NCBI GenBank assembly: GCA_017590115.1
Contig: JAGGNK010006224.1
Span: 153,592 to 217,591 of the forward strand
DNA: 64,000 nt
Origin: Montifringilla adamsi
Lineage: Eukaryota; Chordata; Aves; Passeriformes; Passeridae
Direction of reading: 5' to 3'
The translations under genes and the position numbers were made by a program. Shown here piece after piece: positions 23,961-36,610 of the stretch. The notes under the pieces were generated by a model. It was not told where the DNA came from. It saw only the letters and a program-made list of their open reading frames with translations, and made no database searches. The first letter of the stretch is position 1. Every line of letters begins with the position of its first letter.

Positions 23961-26900
23961 CTTTGTATTTTCTACTTACTGTGTTGTGGTGCCATTTACA
24001 CTGCTGTGGTGGGCAGTGTTTTATTTGGATAATGAAACAGTGAGGAAATGGTTCAAAATATGTTTTGCTTAAGCAGTTTATCTTCCTAGTGCAGCTGGAG
24101 TTCTTCTTTCACACTCAAATGCACTAGTAAAACATCAGGCACCTTTTTTTTTCTAGTCTGTGAAGCAGCTGAGTACAGCAATAAGAGAATTGGAGTAATT
24201 TAGCAAGTATTTATATTTCTTGAATATAAAGAAGCCCTTAACATATAGACCTTCTTTTCTGTCTTCCTTCTTTTTCAAGCCTAATATCATAGTACCTAAG
24301 TATTTCCAGTGCCTAAACACAGGAAAGATGAAGATCCCTTACCTGCATTTCTCAGATGGGAAGGTGGAACACAGGGGTGTAGGGGCTACCTGTATTCTGG
24401 AAATGCACAGAGCAGAGGTTGCCATCACATTAGGACTGTCCCATTACGGCTTTCCTGTGAGTGCTGATGCACTGCAGCAGGTGCCAGGAGCTCTGGTGGG
24501 TGGCTGCAGTGGTGGTGGGTGGGGGCATCCCTGGAAGGTCTCTGGCAGGAGTCACCCAAGCGACTCACACAATTTGTGAGTTGTTCAGACCAGAGTACAC
24601 AGGAAACAATACTGATCTGGGAACCAGCCCCGAGCTATGTTATAATGTAATTATTTTTCAATGCAGTCACGTATATTGGCCCCTACTGTTGCATGTAACC
24701 CTGTTAAGGTTCCTGTTCATAATCCTGTTCAGTGGGGACATAGAATCGTCATAAGGAAACAAGAATACTTACCCTTCTAAGAGGCACGTTTTCTGCCATT
24801 CATTGGCTCCAGACACACTGGGAGTTAATTCCTTGATGAAAAAGCAGCAATACTGATGAAAGAGCAGCAGTTATTTTGCCTATTCACCAGCAGAAACAAT
24901 TAACTTACAGCTCTTTGGAGTTGTAAAGGCAATGGCACACATGGAAGCCATGCCAAGTAGGATGTTGGTGAAAACAACTGCTCTTATTTACTGTAGAAAG
25001 AGCAATATTGCTGAATTCTTTTGTCCTTTAATAGTGTGACTCATTTTGAGACTGTTTTTGGTAAAGTTCACAAATGTATTTGAGTATTTGTAGAGAGCTG
25101 TCATATGAGTAAGGCTGGCCAACTGTTTGTAATTTTTTTTGTGACCAGATGGTTCTGCTTTTGTCTTTTTCTTTTTAACCCCTTGCTTTAACATTTTGTT
25201 AGGCACTCTTCCTATTCACCAGTCCTCATAAACTATTGCAGTTTGCGTAAGAAATAACATAACAATTAGAGTTACCCTGGCTAGTGATTTGTGTCCAGGG
25301 TTGAAAGTTAGGTCACGAGTTGGTGTCTCCCTGTACTTAATGCATGTCTGCACTTGGAATAGGAAAATCGTTCTTCTCATGTAACTTTGCAGTCATAGTG
25401 TTGTATGTATTCGTCCTAGTCAGGGGCTGGGTCTGTGAAGACACTATAGTCATCAGATAAAGAGCACCAGACTTCAAAATGCTTCAATCTGAGCTAAAGA
25501 AGAATTCAGTTGTAGGCTGCCTGGTATCTCATGTATACTGGATACATTGCAGATAATTTGTCTGTCCATTACTGCAATATGAGAATTCAAAATTTTTTTC
25601 TGTGTTAACTCTCATGGTGTTCCCACAGGGTAGCAAAAACCAATCATCCCTATTTTTTGAGTTAAGGAGGAAGTAGAAAAAATGCCTAATTTACTGAGCT
25701 GCAAAATCCTGATCAGTGGACTATTTCCAGCACCTTAGAGTATTTTTTAATTGGCTAGATGTTTCAAGTGTATAAGTTCTTTTGAAAAATCTTCTATTTC
25801 AATAGAAGTTTCATGGCATTTATCAGCAAACATCTGTTTTGTAAAGGCATTAAAAATCTGGCCATAATATTTCTCTATTTAGGTGTGTTTCAGAATCAAA
25901 TGATAAACATGAATTCATCTCATGCAACTGCAGAAGTCCCCAGCTCAGCAAACTATCTTAGGCTTCCTTCATAGTCATCAGACAGAAATGTGCACTTTTT
26001 AGGATGTGATTTCTTTTAAGGATCTGATCTCTTTTAATCATAAATTCCCTGCTTCTCTCTATTGACTGCAATGTAAACTTAGTTCAAAATGTTTTCTCCT
26101 GTGCTATAAATGCTTGTATTTATTGAACTGAATTCAGCCTTGAGTGATTCATCAAAGACACACAGTATGCTTTGTAGCACAAAAGATTTTACCCAAATCT
26201 CCACCTCATGGACTTCACCAGTCTATCCAGCAGATTGTAGTCAGTGCCTTTGTTCTCTGTGATTCATCTCTTTCCATTTAGTTTGTTGGACTTCAGCTGA
26301 ACACCAACTGTACAGTCATGTATTAGGGAGAAGAAACTAAAAATGTAGGATAAAAAATTGGAGCTGGAGAGAAGTGCTAAAGCATTTTAAAGAGAGCTTA
26401 GTAGTTACCCTCTCTAGAAAAAGGTCTGCTGAATTTAACAGTTGATTTCCACAGAAATTGCTCTTAAGGTTTTTGTTTTCCACTAAGTAATGACATACTT
26501 GTTGGAATTCCAAATTCAAGATAACACATTCTATTCACCTTTGTGAAAGATCTGGGAAAGAAATCCCAATCTCTCTTAAAATTGTAATGTATTATTTAAC
26601 TCCATATTACCTTTTGAGAAGATAGGTAAGCTTATGCTGGAAAGCCAAATACAGACCTGGCACAATGTCCAGTGAATACACTATGAGTTCCAAATGCTTA
26701 AGAGCTCAGTAAGTCCAATTCATTGTTGTTAAAGCAAATGTTTATCTGACAGTAGAGAACAAAGCAACCAGGCTGATTTATGGCATTATTGCTGTTTACA
26801 TCTTTCCAGATGCCACTAGAGGCCAGAATTTGGGTTATAACCCATTTAAAATGAACAATTTCTTTTTCAATTTTTACTCCAGCTGCTGGGGCTTGCTTGG

Positions 26901-29395
26901 GAAGAGGCTAATGAAAATGCTCCTATACTTTTTTCTATATATGTAGATACTTGTCCTCAAAGAACTGAATGCAGGTTAGCAATTCATTTCCTGCCCTAGG
27001 CAGCATTTGAATAGCCTGTTATGTCTGTGACACAAATTACTCTCCTATGGACTAAGCCAGATTAGAAACTGTGAAACAGAGGTAGAAACCTGGGCTCATC
27101 TTTATCAGACACATCCTGTCCTAACTATTCCCATATCACAGTTTTAAACATGTATTCTCAATGAATCGTATTCTTTGACATGTGTTGCCCATGATACTTG
27201 GTAGTTAAATAATTGTGATTTGGGTTTATGGTAGGTGCCAAATTGGAAGATTGGTAACAAAATAAAGTCTGTATCCTGAGCATATGCTGTAGACAAATAA
27301 TGGTTATCTCGAACAACAGTAAAATGTCTTCTGAATTGTCATTATTTCTTATGTCCTCCTGCCACATTTTTGTTGATTTCTTCATGGACCTCAGATCCTA
27401 AAGCACACAAGCCTAAAGACTGTAAAACTTGCACATCAGAAGTGCACATATTTTTGTTGGAAAATGAAGCTTACCCTTTACAGCCATACCTGTACACCAG
27501 TCCTGGTCCTCTGCAACCGAGGAGGTGGCCAGGCAAGGAATACAACTGGGAATCCTTTTTTGCTGATTTTTCAAAACAATAATCATAAAAAATTAGCACC
27601 ATGGCTTTTTTGTATATGATATGGTAGCATACATTTTTCTGTTGGTAAAAGTAGCTGATTCTTGGATAATCTCCCCCTCCTGATATTTCAGGAAGTTTTG
27701 GTGAGGAAAGTTTTTTGTGTGTTGGTGAAATATCTCTGGCAGTTAAGGTGGTCTCTTTGTTTGGTGACCTTAGCTCTGTTTGTTCAGAAACTAGTTGGGG
27801 AGTAACCAGACAAGACTCCAAAAGCTGTTAAACCTGTCCATTTTCTAGGAGTTATTTTTTCCATAATATTTGCTGGGAGGCTGTGGAACAGGCAAGATAG
27901 TAAATTGAAGAGTTGCTCTCCAGGAAGGCATGCCATTTTGAATGACTTTTTGTACTCCACTGCCAAATCCATACCCCTACACTTCTTGATCCTACTCTGA
28001 CATGAGATAGTGGGTTGAGAAGTATTGTTGCAGTTAGAAGAGTTTTCTGTGGTTGCTCTCAAACAGCCACTGAGCATTAGTGCCTCTCTTTCTTCAAGGT
28101 TGCATGAAGTCTTGGAGCTGCGACCAACGCTACAGGAACCTGTTGCCTTCCAGAAGCACCAAAGCAGATGTGTCTGTGTTATCTACAGTCACAGGGCAAG
28201 AACAGAGGCTCTCTTCTCCTATGTCCCAGAGGAAAAGAGATCAAAATTGTTTTTCCATTTTAATAGTGAGTTATTTTATGTCCAAACCTTCTGCCAGCTT
28301 TGGGGGAAGCCTTCAAGTGAATAATGAAGTATAGAATCAGACCCAGAATAGATCTTTCTTGTATTAACATAGAGAAGCACTCTCCGCTTCTCTTTTATCC
28401 TTCCAATTTATTGCCCCCCCTTCTCTAGTCTATCCTGCCTGACCATGTGCTTTCTTCAAGCCACCAAGAACACCCATCTCACTTTTGTCACAGGATGATG
28501 GTTTTTTGTGTGAACATAATTTTAGAGAGGTTTACAAAAGATTAAACTTCATCAAGTCAAGCCTTCCTGCTAATGCAGTGTGGGAGAAGTCAGCAGGGAG
28601 CAAGAGCCTGGGGTGGTGTGCACAGCTGTTGCAAGATCAAACTGTGGAAAATTCCCTTTTAATTCCACCAACTTCACTGATCAAAACCAGTTTTGAAGTT
28701 GGCTGGTTGTTTTTTTCCAGAGTGAAATCCTTTCCATCAAAACAGCTTCTTCAGTGTGCAGGCTTTGTCTGTATTGTGATTCTCTTGTCTCAGTTTTATT
28801 GTTGTTATGAAAATTGCTGATGCAGATATGGTGCACTTGCTGGAACAGTGAAAAATAAATCTCTATTAGAGAAGTTTCTAGTATGCAACCCAGACCAAAA
28901 TAATTGGGACACCTGCCCAAATATACTTGTGCTTTGACAGTTTGGGTTTCACTCTGATCATCAATACCTGAGAAAAATTGTGCCATATTCCATATTAGCA
29001 TAATACAGGAAGACTTCAAATGAGAAAATCCCCTGTAAGTAAGAATGTAAATAAAGACTATAAGACTGTTTGGTTTGTGTTGGGTTTTTTAGCTGGAAAG
29101 GTAAAACAAACAAATAGAAGTTACTCCATTATTTATGCAGCCAGTAAGTATTAAGATTATAGAAATACATTCAGGCAAATGGGTGCATGTGTGCAAACAC
29201 ACCAGCATGTATTTCCTTTAAGGATCTGTGTCTGTCTTCAGTCTCAAGCACTTCCAGTTTGGCTTTCTGCTCCAGGGGAAAGAGGATTTGCCATCCCAGC
29301 TAAAATACTATCTCCCTCTTAGACAGCTCACAAATGACACCACTGTGGTGATGATGGGTAAAAAACAGCTGTCTGGCATGCTTTTTCTTTGGTGC

Positions 29396-29423
29396 TGCCT
29401 TGCTGGTCCTTTCTAGCAAGGCA
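29396..29423. repeat. inverted repeat, 9-bp arms with 10-base loop
   Basis: TGCCTTGCT at 29396-29404 is the exact reverse complement of 29415-29423. A single short hairpin, not followed by a T run that would suggest a terminator. Confidence 0.7.
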
Positions 29424-29424
29424 A

Positions 29425-29448
29425 CCACAGGAAATCCACAGGAAATCC
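29425..29448. repeat. 11-bp tandem duplication
   Basis: CCACAGGAAAT is repeated twice head to tail, followed by CC. Confidence 0.7.
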
Positions 29449-29630
29449 TACCTTCCTAGAAAAATATCCTGCTTCCTCCTAAGGGCGCATGGAACAGCCA
29501 GCTCGACAAGACTGTGGGCAAATTGAAAGAGAATAATCTTTTGTAGGAAGTGGCTCAAGCTTCAGCGTTTGACACACTGAAAACCACAGTGGAAAAAAAC
29601 AGCTGGTTGATATGATCAAGTGTCAGTGGT

Positions 29631-29700
29631 ATTTTGGGCAGGACTGTTGAATAGATGACCCCTAGAAGCCTCTTCTAACTAATGTTCTTATATTTTGATA
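29631..29700 (+). mobile_element. probable CR1 LINE 3' tail fragment
   Basis: The sequence GGACTGTTGAATAGATGACC, then a CTTCTAACTAATGTTCTTAT segment, resembles the end of avian CR1 elements (a 'ggact..gatgacc...cccttccaacc..attctatgat' pattern known from the family). It is degraded and only about 70 bases long, so the assignment is moderate. Confidence 0.5.
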
Positions 29701-31970
29701 ATCACAAAAAAAAAAAATCATTACAAAATCTAGCATTTTTCTTCTGTGCTTCTCTGATAAACATTGCTAGGCCTTGTATTTGGTTCCATTTTTTGTAAAT
29801 ACTCTTTTTTCCCCCTGAGCTTTTAATTAAAGATGCATATAATTTAAGTACTATTTTTATTGCATGTTATAAATCATTTATGCTATTCTATAGGAGTGCA
29901 AGAAGTTTTTAAGCATTCTTCCAGCAAGCTGAATTTTCATCATTGTAATATATTTCAATATATTCCTGTAACTGAACATGTTTCATGAGCCTAAAGATGT
30001 TATATTAAATTTAGTATTACAATGAGAAATATGCTTGGGGTTGTAGGTCTTTGATTTTGATGAGTAGTATGAATGGGCGAATTGAAACTCACTAATCTTT
30101 TAAATTGCAAATGTAGCTGAAAGTGACTTCATGGTTCACACTGGAGTACAAAATAATTGAAAAATATTATATATTTAATATCAGAAAGTTATGCTATCTC
30201 ACACAGCAATTAAAGTAAGAAAAATGCACAGAGAGATCTTGGCAGTTCTTTACTTAGAAATCCTTTCAATTTCTCTGTGAAAGCTGTTTATTGGTTTCAC
30301 ACATTTCCTTCCAGGCAAAGCTTTAACTATAGGAATTACGATCAGAAAAAGGAGTTGCTCTGAGATGATGATTATTTTCCATGATTGTGGTAGCATGAAT
30401 GAAATACAGGAAGCTTTCCAAACCAAGAAGAGGATATTGTCCACTATAGGACTATGTAGTTCAAAATTATGTGAGTGTTAAGAGGCAGGGTAGGGAAGAG
30501 GAGGGTTGAAACTACAATATAGAAAGTAATCTGGGCAATGCAAACCATGTATCTGACAAATTACAGGTAGTAGAAAGTTACAGCAATTTTTCTGGATGAG
30601 AAGAAAATCAAAATTATTCTTATTTTGCACAGAATGTGTTTTGGCCAAATGTTTTGGGCTTTTAATGTATTTTTATTTTTAGGATGTTATTTCTATTTTC
30701 TCAACATTAATTTTTAAGAGTGGAAAATAAATGTTATTTTTCTAGGTATTATAAGGATTTTTTAGGGGGAGAAAGGAAAATTGCAGGAAAAGTCCACATA
30801 AAAATGGTTGTGAGATTGCAATTATTTTTGCTGGATGCAGATATATTCAAACTTATTCCTAAATTAGTAAGTCCCTTCAAACTGGGAGATGATAAAAAAA
30901 AAGTTTTGTACTGAAAATCATATTTTTGTTGCGGAGAAGTTAGAACAAGTAGTTTGGAAAAATATTAAAAAAAAAAACCAAGCCAAACAAACCAAAAAGC
31001 TCAAATGTAGTTGTAAAAAACACTACAAAAATAAAAAGGTGCATAAGTATTGTCTTTCCTTATCTTTGTGTCCTTGAGGAGCAGGTTCTTTCTTCCAGGT
31101 TTCTTTTCAGCTTAGTGACTTTCTGAGTTGCTGTAAACCCTGTGCAGTCCCTCTGGGTCTCATGTGACCCAGCTGTTCTCTTTTTAGAGGAACATGCCAA
31201 CATAGCATGGAAAAAAACCCTGAAACTAATGCCATATGCCACAGTTTGCAAGATGAAAGTCCTAGTTCTACTGATGTCTTTGAGGAATGTGCATCTGTTG
31301 CAGAGGAAAGATTTTCACAAAAGAACCTGGACAAACCCAAAGCGTAAAAAACTAATTCTTGCAAGCAACAAAGTGTGTGTCAGTCTTCTCCCACCACCAT
31401 CTCATTTTATATCTAATCATTAATTTGTTTTCTGTTTAAATGGTTACCAGCAGTAACATTCCAATTTTTGAGGTAAATAGGAAGAGGCACTTTTAGCAAT
31501 GTCTTTCCTTGTTGCCTAGTCATTAGAAGAATTACTGCTTAGGACTCAGGAAGCTTTTTAAGATTGACTTAAATGATGATTTAAGGGGAAGCTGAGAAAG
31601 TATGTGGAGAGAAGTGTGATGGAGCCTCTCTAGTGCAGATTTGAGTATATGCCACTCTGCTATCAAGGTCTCTGATGGGCACACCAAGCTCTGCAGTGTA
31701 TTTTTGGCTTCAGTTTGTGTAATCTGTCTTTATCTAGTCATATCTTCAGGCTTAGTAAACATAAGTGCCAGGTCTGGATGCCCTGACAAGTACCCTCCCC
31801 AGCTGGTAAGAGGCACATGGAATATTTAGACAAGCATTTGTTTCTATTTTCAAAATTTGCTACATGATTGTAGCATTACAGAAGACAAGATTTTTAATAA
31901 ACAATATGTTTCCTTAAGATAATGGCTCTAATTTGGGGGTTTTGTTTTTTTGGGTTTTTTTCCTTTGCAG
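29701..31970 (+). other. intron sequence leading to the first visible RSK3 exon
   Basis: AT-leaning non-coding DNA with short A runs around 30965-31045. It ends in a strong polypyrimidine tract (about 31940-31967) and CAG at 31968-31970, the splice acceptor for the exon at 31971. No second exon was recognised in it. Confidence 0.8.
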
Positions 31971-32087
31971 GAAGAAGGTATTGTGAAGGAAATAGACATC
32001 AGTCATCATGTCAAGGAAGGTTTTGAAAAAGCAGATCCTTCTCAATTTGAACTGTTGAAAGTATTAGGACAAGGTTCATATGGAAAG
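31971..32087 (+). CDS. RPS6KA2: RPS6KA2 (RSK3) coding exon: N-terminal segment and start of glycine loop
   Basis: This is a 117-base exon of exactly 39 codons, entered and left in phase 0. The acceptor is a long T-rich tract ending TTTGCAG; the donor is AAG|GTAATT. It encodes an acidic lead-in (starting [20 protein letters not shown]) and then [22 protein letters not shown] kinases are serine/threonine kinases activated by ERK1/2 and PDK1, with two kinase domains in one chain. Here the nucleotide-binding glycine loop GQGSYGK of the first domain is complete except for the following Val, which is on the next exon. [12 protein letters not shown] and the Tyr in GQGSYGK fit RSK3; RSK1, RSK2 and RSK4 have Phe at that Tyr. 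If the first exon is as long as in the human protein, this exon covers residues 34-72. The protein's start codon is not in the window. Confidence 0.95.
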
Positions 32088-32319
32088 GTAATTTTTATTG
32101 TCATCTAATCACCCAGAGCAACACTGAAAATATTGTGTCCTTTCTCTGAGTTCATTTACACTGCTGACATTGTCCATATATAAATTATATTGTAAAGGCA
32201 GATAAGGAAAGCCCTTCTGTCTTCATTTTAGTAATGCTTCAGTATTATGAACCAGTTTAGAAAATAGCAGCTATGGCTGTGGACCTTGACTGATGAGCAC
32301 AAGTGATTGTTAGTAAAGC

Positions 32320-32341
32320 ATCACTGTTTACAAACAGTGAT
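32320..32341. repeat. inverted repeat, 10-bp arms, 2-base centre
   Basis: ATCACTGTTT at 32320-32329 is the exact reverse complement of 32332-32341. Too short for a microRNA precursor. Confidence 0.8.
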
Positions 32342-33411
32342 AAACGATATTTATGGATTATCTGTCCACCTGGGAGATGAGTGTGCTACTGCTGCTTAGT
32401 TGGAGGGTGTAAATAAGAACACTCAAAGAGTTAAAGAAGTTAGCTGCACAGTTCCCACTGAGAGCAACCTTAAGGACATTTCTGAGTCCCAGACTTCTGT
32501 TTAGTTCACCCTCAGAGGCCTTGAAAGGTCCTGGAGACAGACCCCAGTGCAGAATACAGTAATCACTATAGCAAGAGCATGGGGGGAAAACCCTGCCTGT
32601 ATGACCACAAGCTTATTTGTGAAGAAGTAACGTTTTGCCACATATCTTAAGACAAAAGATTTTCCTAATTCCAAAGACAGTTCTTCAGCAGGGCATGTTG
32701 GCTGGAAATGAGAACAGGAAGGAAGGATGGTGAGAAAGAAAGAAGAGTCAATTCAGCCTTAGAAGTCTTTCTGTGGTTTAATAAAGACATTGCAACCTTT
32801 GGAACAGTGAACCTAGCTGAAAATAGGCGTCAAAGTCCTTATAAGTATATTATTCTGTGGAGTTTTAAAGACGTATTTCTAATCAGAAACTTTAGTTTTA
32901 TTCCTAAAGGAAGCTATATTAAGAATGTTTATCATCTTCCTGGTTATTCTAGAATTAAAGTGATAATTAAACTTATTTAGAAGTTCCCTGAGATGAGAGA
33001 TATCAAGAAAGTTAACATTCAATACCAAGTCTTGAGCTCAAGAATTTCTTCAGAGCACAGTATATTTAAGTTTTAAAAATTAATTGAATATTAAAAAGCA
33101 AACAGATCAAAATTAGGTTTACTATGAGACTCAGTGTAAGAAGGTGAAGAACAACAGAAAGAAACATCTTTGATAAAAGTAACAGAGGCAGAATAGTTGG
33201 TTTTCATATATAGGCAGTAAAGATTTTAGAAATGGTTTGCTGGTTATCTTAGATTGTATTGATGTATTTTCGCTATTGTTTGAATTGGCCTTCTAGCCTT
33301 AGGCATTTTATAAGCAAAATGCCTGGTCTGTGCAACCACTTCCCAAAAGGAAGTCTGATTTCTTGGGCATTTGAGTGGGAGTGTGGACAATGTACCTGTC
33401 TGGAGCCACAT

Positions 33412-33442
33412 GTGATTTGTAAGTGATTTGTAAACAAATCAC
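33412..33442. repeat. direct plus inverted 9-bp repeat cluster
   Basis: GTGATTTGT occurs at 33412-33420 and 33423-33431, each followed by AA. The reverse complement ACAAATCAC follows at 33434-33442. The same nonamer is thus present three times within 31 bases. Confidence 0.8.
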
Positions 33443-35395
33443 TTTCCATATCTTATGTGAGAAACATCAGTAAACTCCCTGGAGCAGCAAAGACATGCGG
33501 AAGAGAGGTCTGCTCTGTGTTTATTATGCAGTCTCCAGCCACCCAAATTTCCATCACCTTGGTATTTGAGCTAATGGTTCAAATCCATATCTCTGGGGAT
33601 GCAAACCATTAAGTTTTCAAATTGTTCACCCAAGAAGTAAATAATTAGAGAAGATGTCTTTGGTGTCAGAGGAAGAGCCCCCAACACTCTTGAGATGCAG
33701 AGTGCTTGCTTCGCTTTTTATATCAGGTTTTGGGTGATGCACCAATTGCTCCAGCTAAGGGAGTTTGCTGTGTGAGTTCAAGTGTTAATAATCTTACAAA
33801 CATATCAAACTAGAAAATTTAAAGTCATGTTCAGCCACATGCACATGCTATTCTGGCAAACTAGTATAGTCCAGCTAATATAATCTGTCAATTTAGCACT
33901 TCAGGGTTACTCGGTGGTTTGAAGAACAATGTGTAGCATTACATTTAAGAATTATCAGAAAGGTGACATCATTTTGCAATACAACACATTTTCATTTGTT
34001 CCTTTCTGGTTTGGTGGTTATTTTGATGTCCTCTGAAATAGAACACATCTCTTTTGGAGGGAATGCAGACAAGTGCCCTGTCCCATGCTACAGTGAACAA
34101 CTGACTAATGACTGGTAATGTAAATTGATAATTTTGCTTATTACAGCAATCTGGGTATTACAAGATTTGCAAGATTATAGGGCAGACAAAATATTTCTAG
34201 AACTGCAGCCTAATATTTCTGCAGATGCACTATGCTGTGCTGTTTTATGTGCAGTGCTGCTGAAAACCATTATCTTAAGGGTTTGAGTTTTTGTTTTTTT
34301 GGGGTAAAGAGCCCATAAATGCTTTTAAAAATAATAATACAGCTGAGTTGAAAATACAGCTCAGTTGAAAACTGTCTTAGTGTCTGGAAAACCTTGGGTT
34401 TGACTTTCTTCTCCTTTTCAATGTAATACAAAAATTAAATCTTTTACTTGACCTGGATAGAAAAACATCCCAACTTTCCTCTGTAAACTTTTAAATTAAT
34501 TGACTTCCTGTTAATGCTGGAGCACCTGAGCTTAATTTATTACTAATAACAACAAAAACCACTTCAGAAAGACTTACATGTACCTGTTGCATCCAGATTT
34601 CATAATTTCTTCCTACAGTTGTGAGCACTGGAGGTGTTTGCGTGCTCATCAGAGTAGGAAGCAGGAGCTGGGAGCGAGCAGCGTGTGCCCAAGCTAGGCT
34701 GGTCAGGGCAGCTGGGCTGAGGAACTGTGCATATCTCCTATGCACAGGAAACACCTTGACAAGGAAAGGCTCATCAAAACCCTATCAGATCATGTCGTAG
34801 AAGTGTTGCAGCTGTGGTGCTGTCAGATGTGAGAGTCCTGATTAAGTTGTTCAGAGAGAATTGAGAATTTACCTTCATTTTTTTTTTTCCCTTCCGAGCT
34901 TCTGTACCTGGTTGATAGCAGTTGTTCTCCCTTCCCACAATCCTTTCCTCAAATGGGTTTGAGAAAATCTAATCTGTTTACAGATTGGAGTCTTTTAGGA
35001 GGAAGAGTCTTTTAACATGCAAAACTTGTGCTAGAAACATACTTTTTCCTTATTTTTTTGTTTTTTCTATTGTAGGTGGAGACAGTTTACAAAGCAGCAT
35101 GGTTCCTGGATAGGCAATTAATAAAATAATTGGAATTTTTAATCCAAATAGACATTCATTAGTTATATAATTTCACCTAGCCTTTGCTAGTTTGTATATT
35201 AATGACTATATGGGACTGTATGTATGTGGGACTATATTTTTATTTCTACATTTGGCTTTACTTCAGCTTCTGTCCAGTAACACAAGTGCTGAAATAAAAA
35301 AAAAAAAGAGACACTGTTCCCTGACTTCTGAAGTTCTGAGAATTTCTGAGGTCACACTTCTGACCTCAGCAGACAGTGTGTCCTGGGAAGCAGTG

Positions 35396-35781
35396 CTGAA
35401 CCACTGATCCTGTTATTCACTACCCCTCCAGTTCTCAGATGCACTGAGGGGTACATGAGAAATATTTGCATGTAGTACAATAAAAAGAGCACAAGTTTAG
35501 CTACAAATTTTATTTTATTTTAATTAAAATTTCACACTGTCAGAAGATGAAGCATAGGAGACTGTAACAGAAAAAAACTGTCTTTTTTTTTTATAATAAC
35601 AACAGATTTTTAGCTGTATGAACTTTCTGCTTCATCTGCATCTTAGGCAAGTTGCTATTTATGACTTAGGCGTAAATGGCACCAAATTGATTTTTTTCTT
35701 ACATTTAATTGATGGCAATAATGTTAAGACACTGCACATTCCTAGACACAAATGAGACATATTTTTGTTTTCATGTAAAGC
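35396..35781. repeat. 386-bp direct duplication, copy 1
   Basis: Runs from CTGAACCACTGATCC to ATGTAAAGC. Read base by base, it matches 35844-36229 with no substitution or gap that I could find, including the T9-10 and A7 homopolymers. The unit is AT-rich and non-coding, contains AATAAA near 35480, and does not resemble a transposon. Confidence 0.93.
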
Positions 35782-35843
35782 CTAAAAGAGTTGTTTATTT
35801 TATTTCAAATTATTAAAACACTGAAAGTCTTATAAAGACCAAA

Positions 35844-36229
35844 CTGAACCACTGATCCTGTTATTCACTACCCCTCCAGTTCTCAGATGCACTGAGGGGT
35901 ACATGAGAAATATTTGCATGTAGTACAATAAAAAGAGCACAAGTTTAGCTACAAATTTTATTTTATTTTAATTAAAATTTCACACTGTCAGAAGATGAAG
36001 CATAGGAGACTGTAACAGAAAAAAACTGTCTTTTTTTTTTATAATAACAACAGATTTTTAGCTGTATGAACTTTCTGCTTCATCTGCATCTTAGGCAAGT
36101 TGCTATTTATGACTTAGGCGTAAATGGCACCAAATTGATTTTTTTCTTACATTTAATTGATGGCAATAATGTTAAGACACTGCACATTCCTAGACACAAA
36201 TGAGACATATTTTTGTTTTCATGTAAAGC
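35844..36229. repeat. 386-bp direct duplication, copy 2
   Basis: Copy 2 is shifted by 448 bases from copy 1, leaving a 62-bp unduplicated spacer (35782-35843). It ends 299 bases before the next RPS6KA2 exon. The absence of differences implies a very recent event, gene conversion, or an assembly artefact. Confidence 0.93.
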
Positions 36230-36528
36230 TGATCAGAATATGAAGAGATACGTGCTCACTGATTCTAACTTTTCACCCATCTTTAACTGGATATATGACG
36301 TCAATTAATAAATATTGAAAATGGTTTTTTGCGAGGTGGTAAAGGCTTAAAAACTGAAAATTTCCAAAGCTAGCTCAAACAATTGCAGGTGAAATAGATA
36401 TGAAATGCTTTCAGCTAGTAATTTTCCTTAGATTTCCTGTACCATAGTATCTATTCTCCTGTCGAATGCAGTAAGTCTTGTAAGTAGAAATTTAGTACTC
36501 ATCTGTACAAAACATTTGCTTTTTACAG

Positions 36529-36610
36529 GTATTTCTAGTCAGGAAGATAAAAGGATCTGATACAGGCCAGCTTTATGCCATGAAGGTACTTAAGAAGGCA
36601 ACTCTAAAAG
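36529..36610 (+). CDS. RPS6KA2: RPS6KA2 (RSK3) coding exon: ATP-anchoring lysine
   Basis: An 82-base exon, entered in phase 0 and left in phase 1. The acceptor is TTTTTACAG; the donor is AAG|GTAGGG. It reads [19 protein letters not shown], then VLKKATLK, with the final G starting a Val codon finished on the next exon. The Val completes the glycine loop. The Lys of YAMK is the invariant ATP-anchoring lysine of the first kinase domain, equivalent to Lys91 of human RSK3 when counted from the previous exon. The [11 protein letters not shown] stretch is closest to RSK3 (RSK2 has VKKISGSD and RSK1 has VTRPDSG, as I recall the families). It lies 4.4 kb from the previous exon and is followed by a 20.9-kb intron. 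Confidence 0.95.

Larger units (their letters stand above)
17822..29630. other. non-coding intron sequence of RPS6KA2 (middle part)
   Basis: No exon or RNA gene was recognised. The stretch is mostly unique-looking AT-leaning DNA. Small structures listed separately are an ATC trinucleotide run (21204-21219), a 13-bp direct repeat near 20632-20668, a hairpin and an 11-bp tandem repeat near 29396-29448, and a candidate conserved regulatory block around 23520-23960. A G-rich patch near 24495-24525 is noticeable but short. Confidence 0.7.
32088..36528 (+). other. RPS6KA2: RPS6KA2 intron (4441 bp)
   Basis: Phase-0 intron that splits the glycine loop between Lys and Val. Starts GTAATT and ends TTTTTACAG. 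It contains two short perfect hairpins (32320-32341 and 33423-33442) and an apparently exact 386-bp direct duplication near its 3' end. Nothing coding was recognised. Confidence 0.9.

Noticed and set aside
24495..24525. G-rich patch that might form a quadruplex
   Set aside because: Mostly runs of two or three G with uneven spacing; weaker than the tract in the LTR and without supporting context.
29396..29423. Hairpin considered as a microRNA or terminator
   Set aside because: Arms of only nine bases, too short for a microRNA precursor, and intrinsic terminators are not expected in a vertebrate intron.
31142..31423. Possible extra exon shortly upstream of the first RSK3 exon
   Set aside because: Open frame without family similarity. 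The known RSK3 N-terminal segments do not match and no good donor follows.
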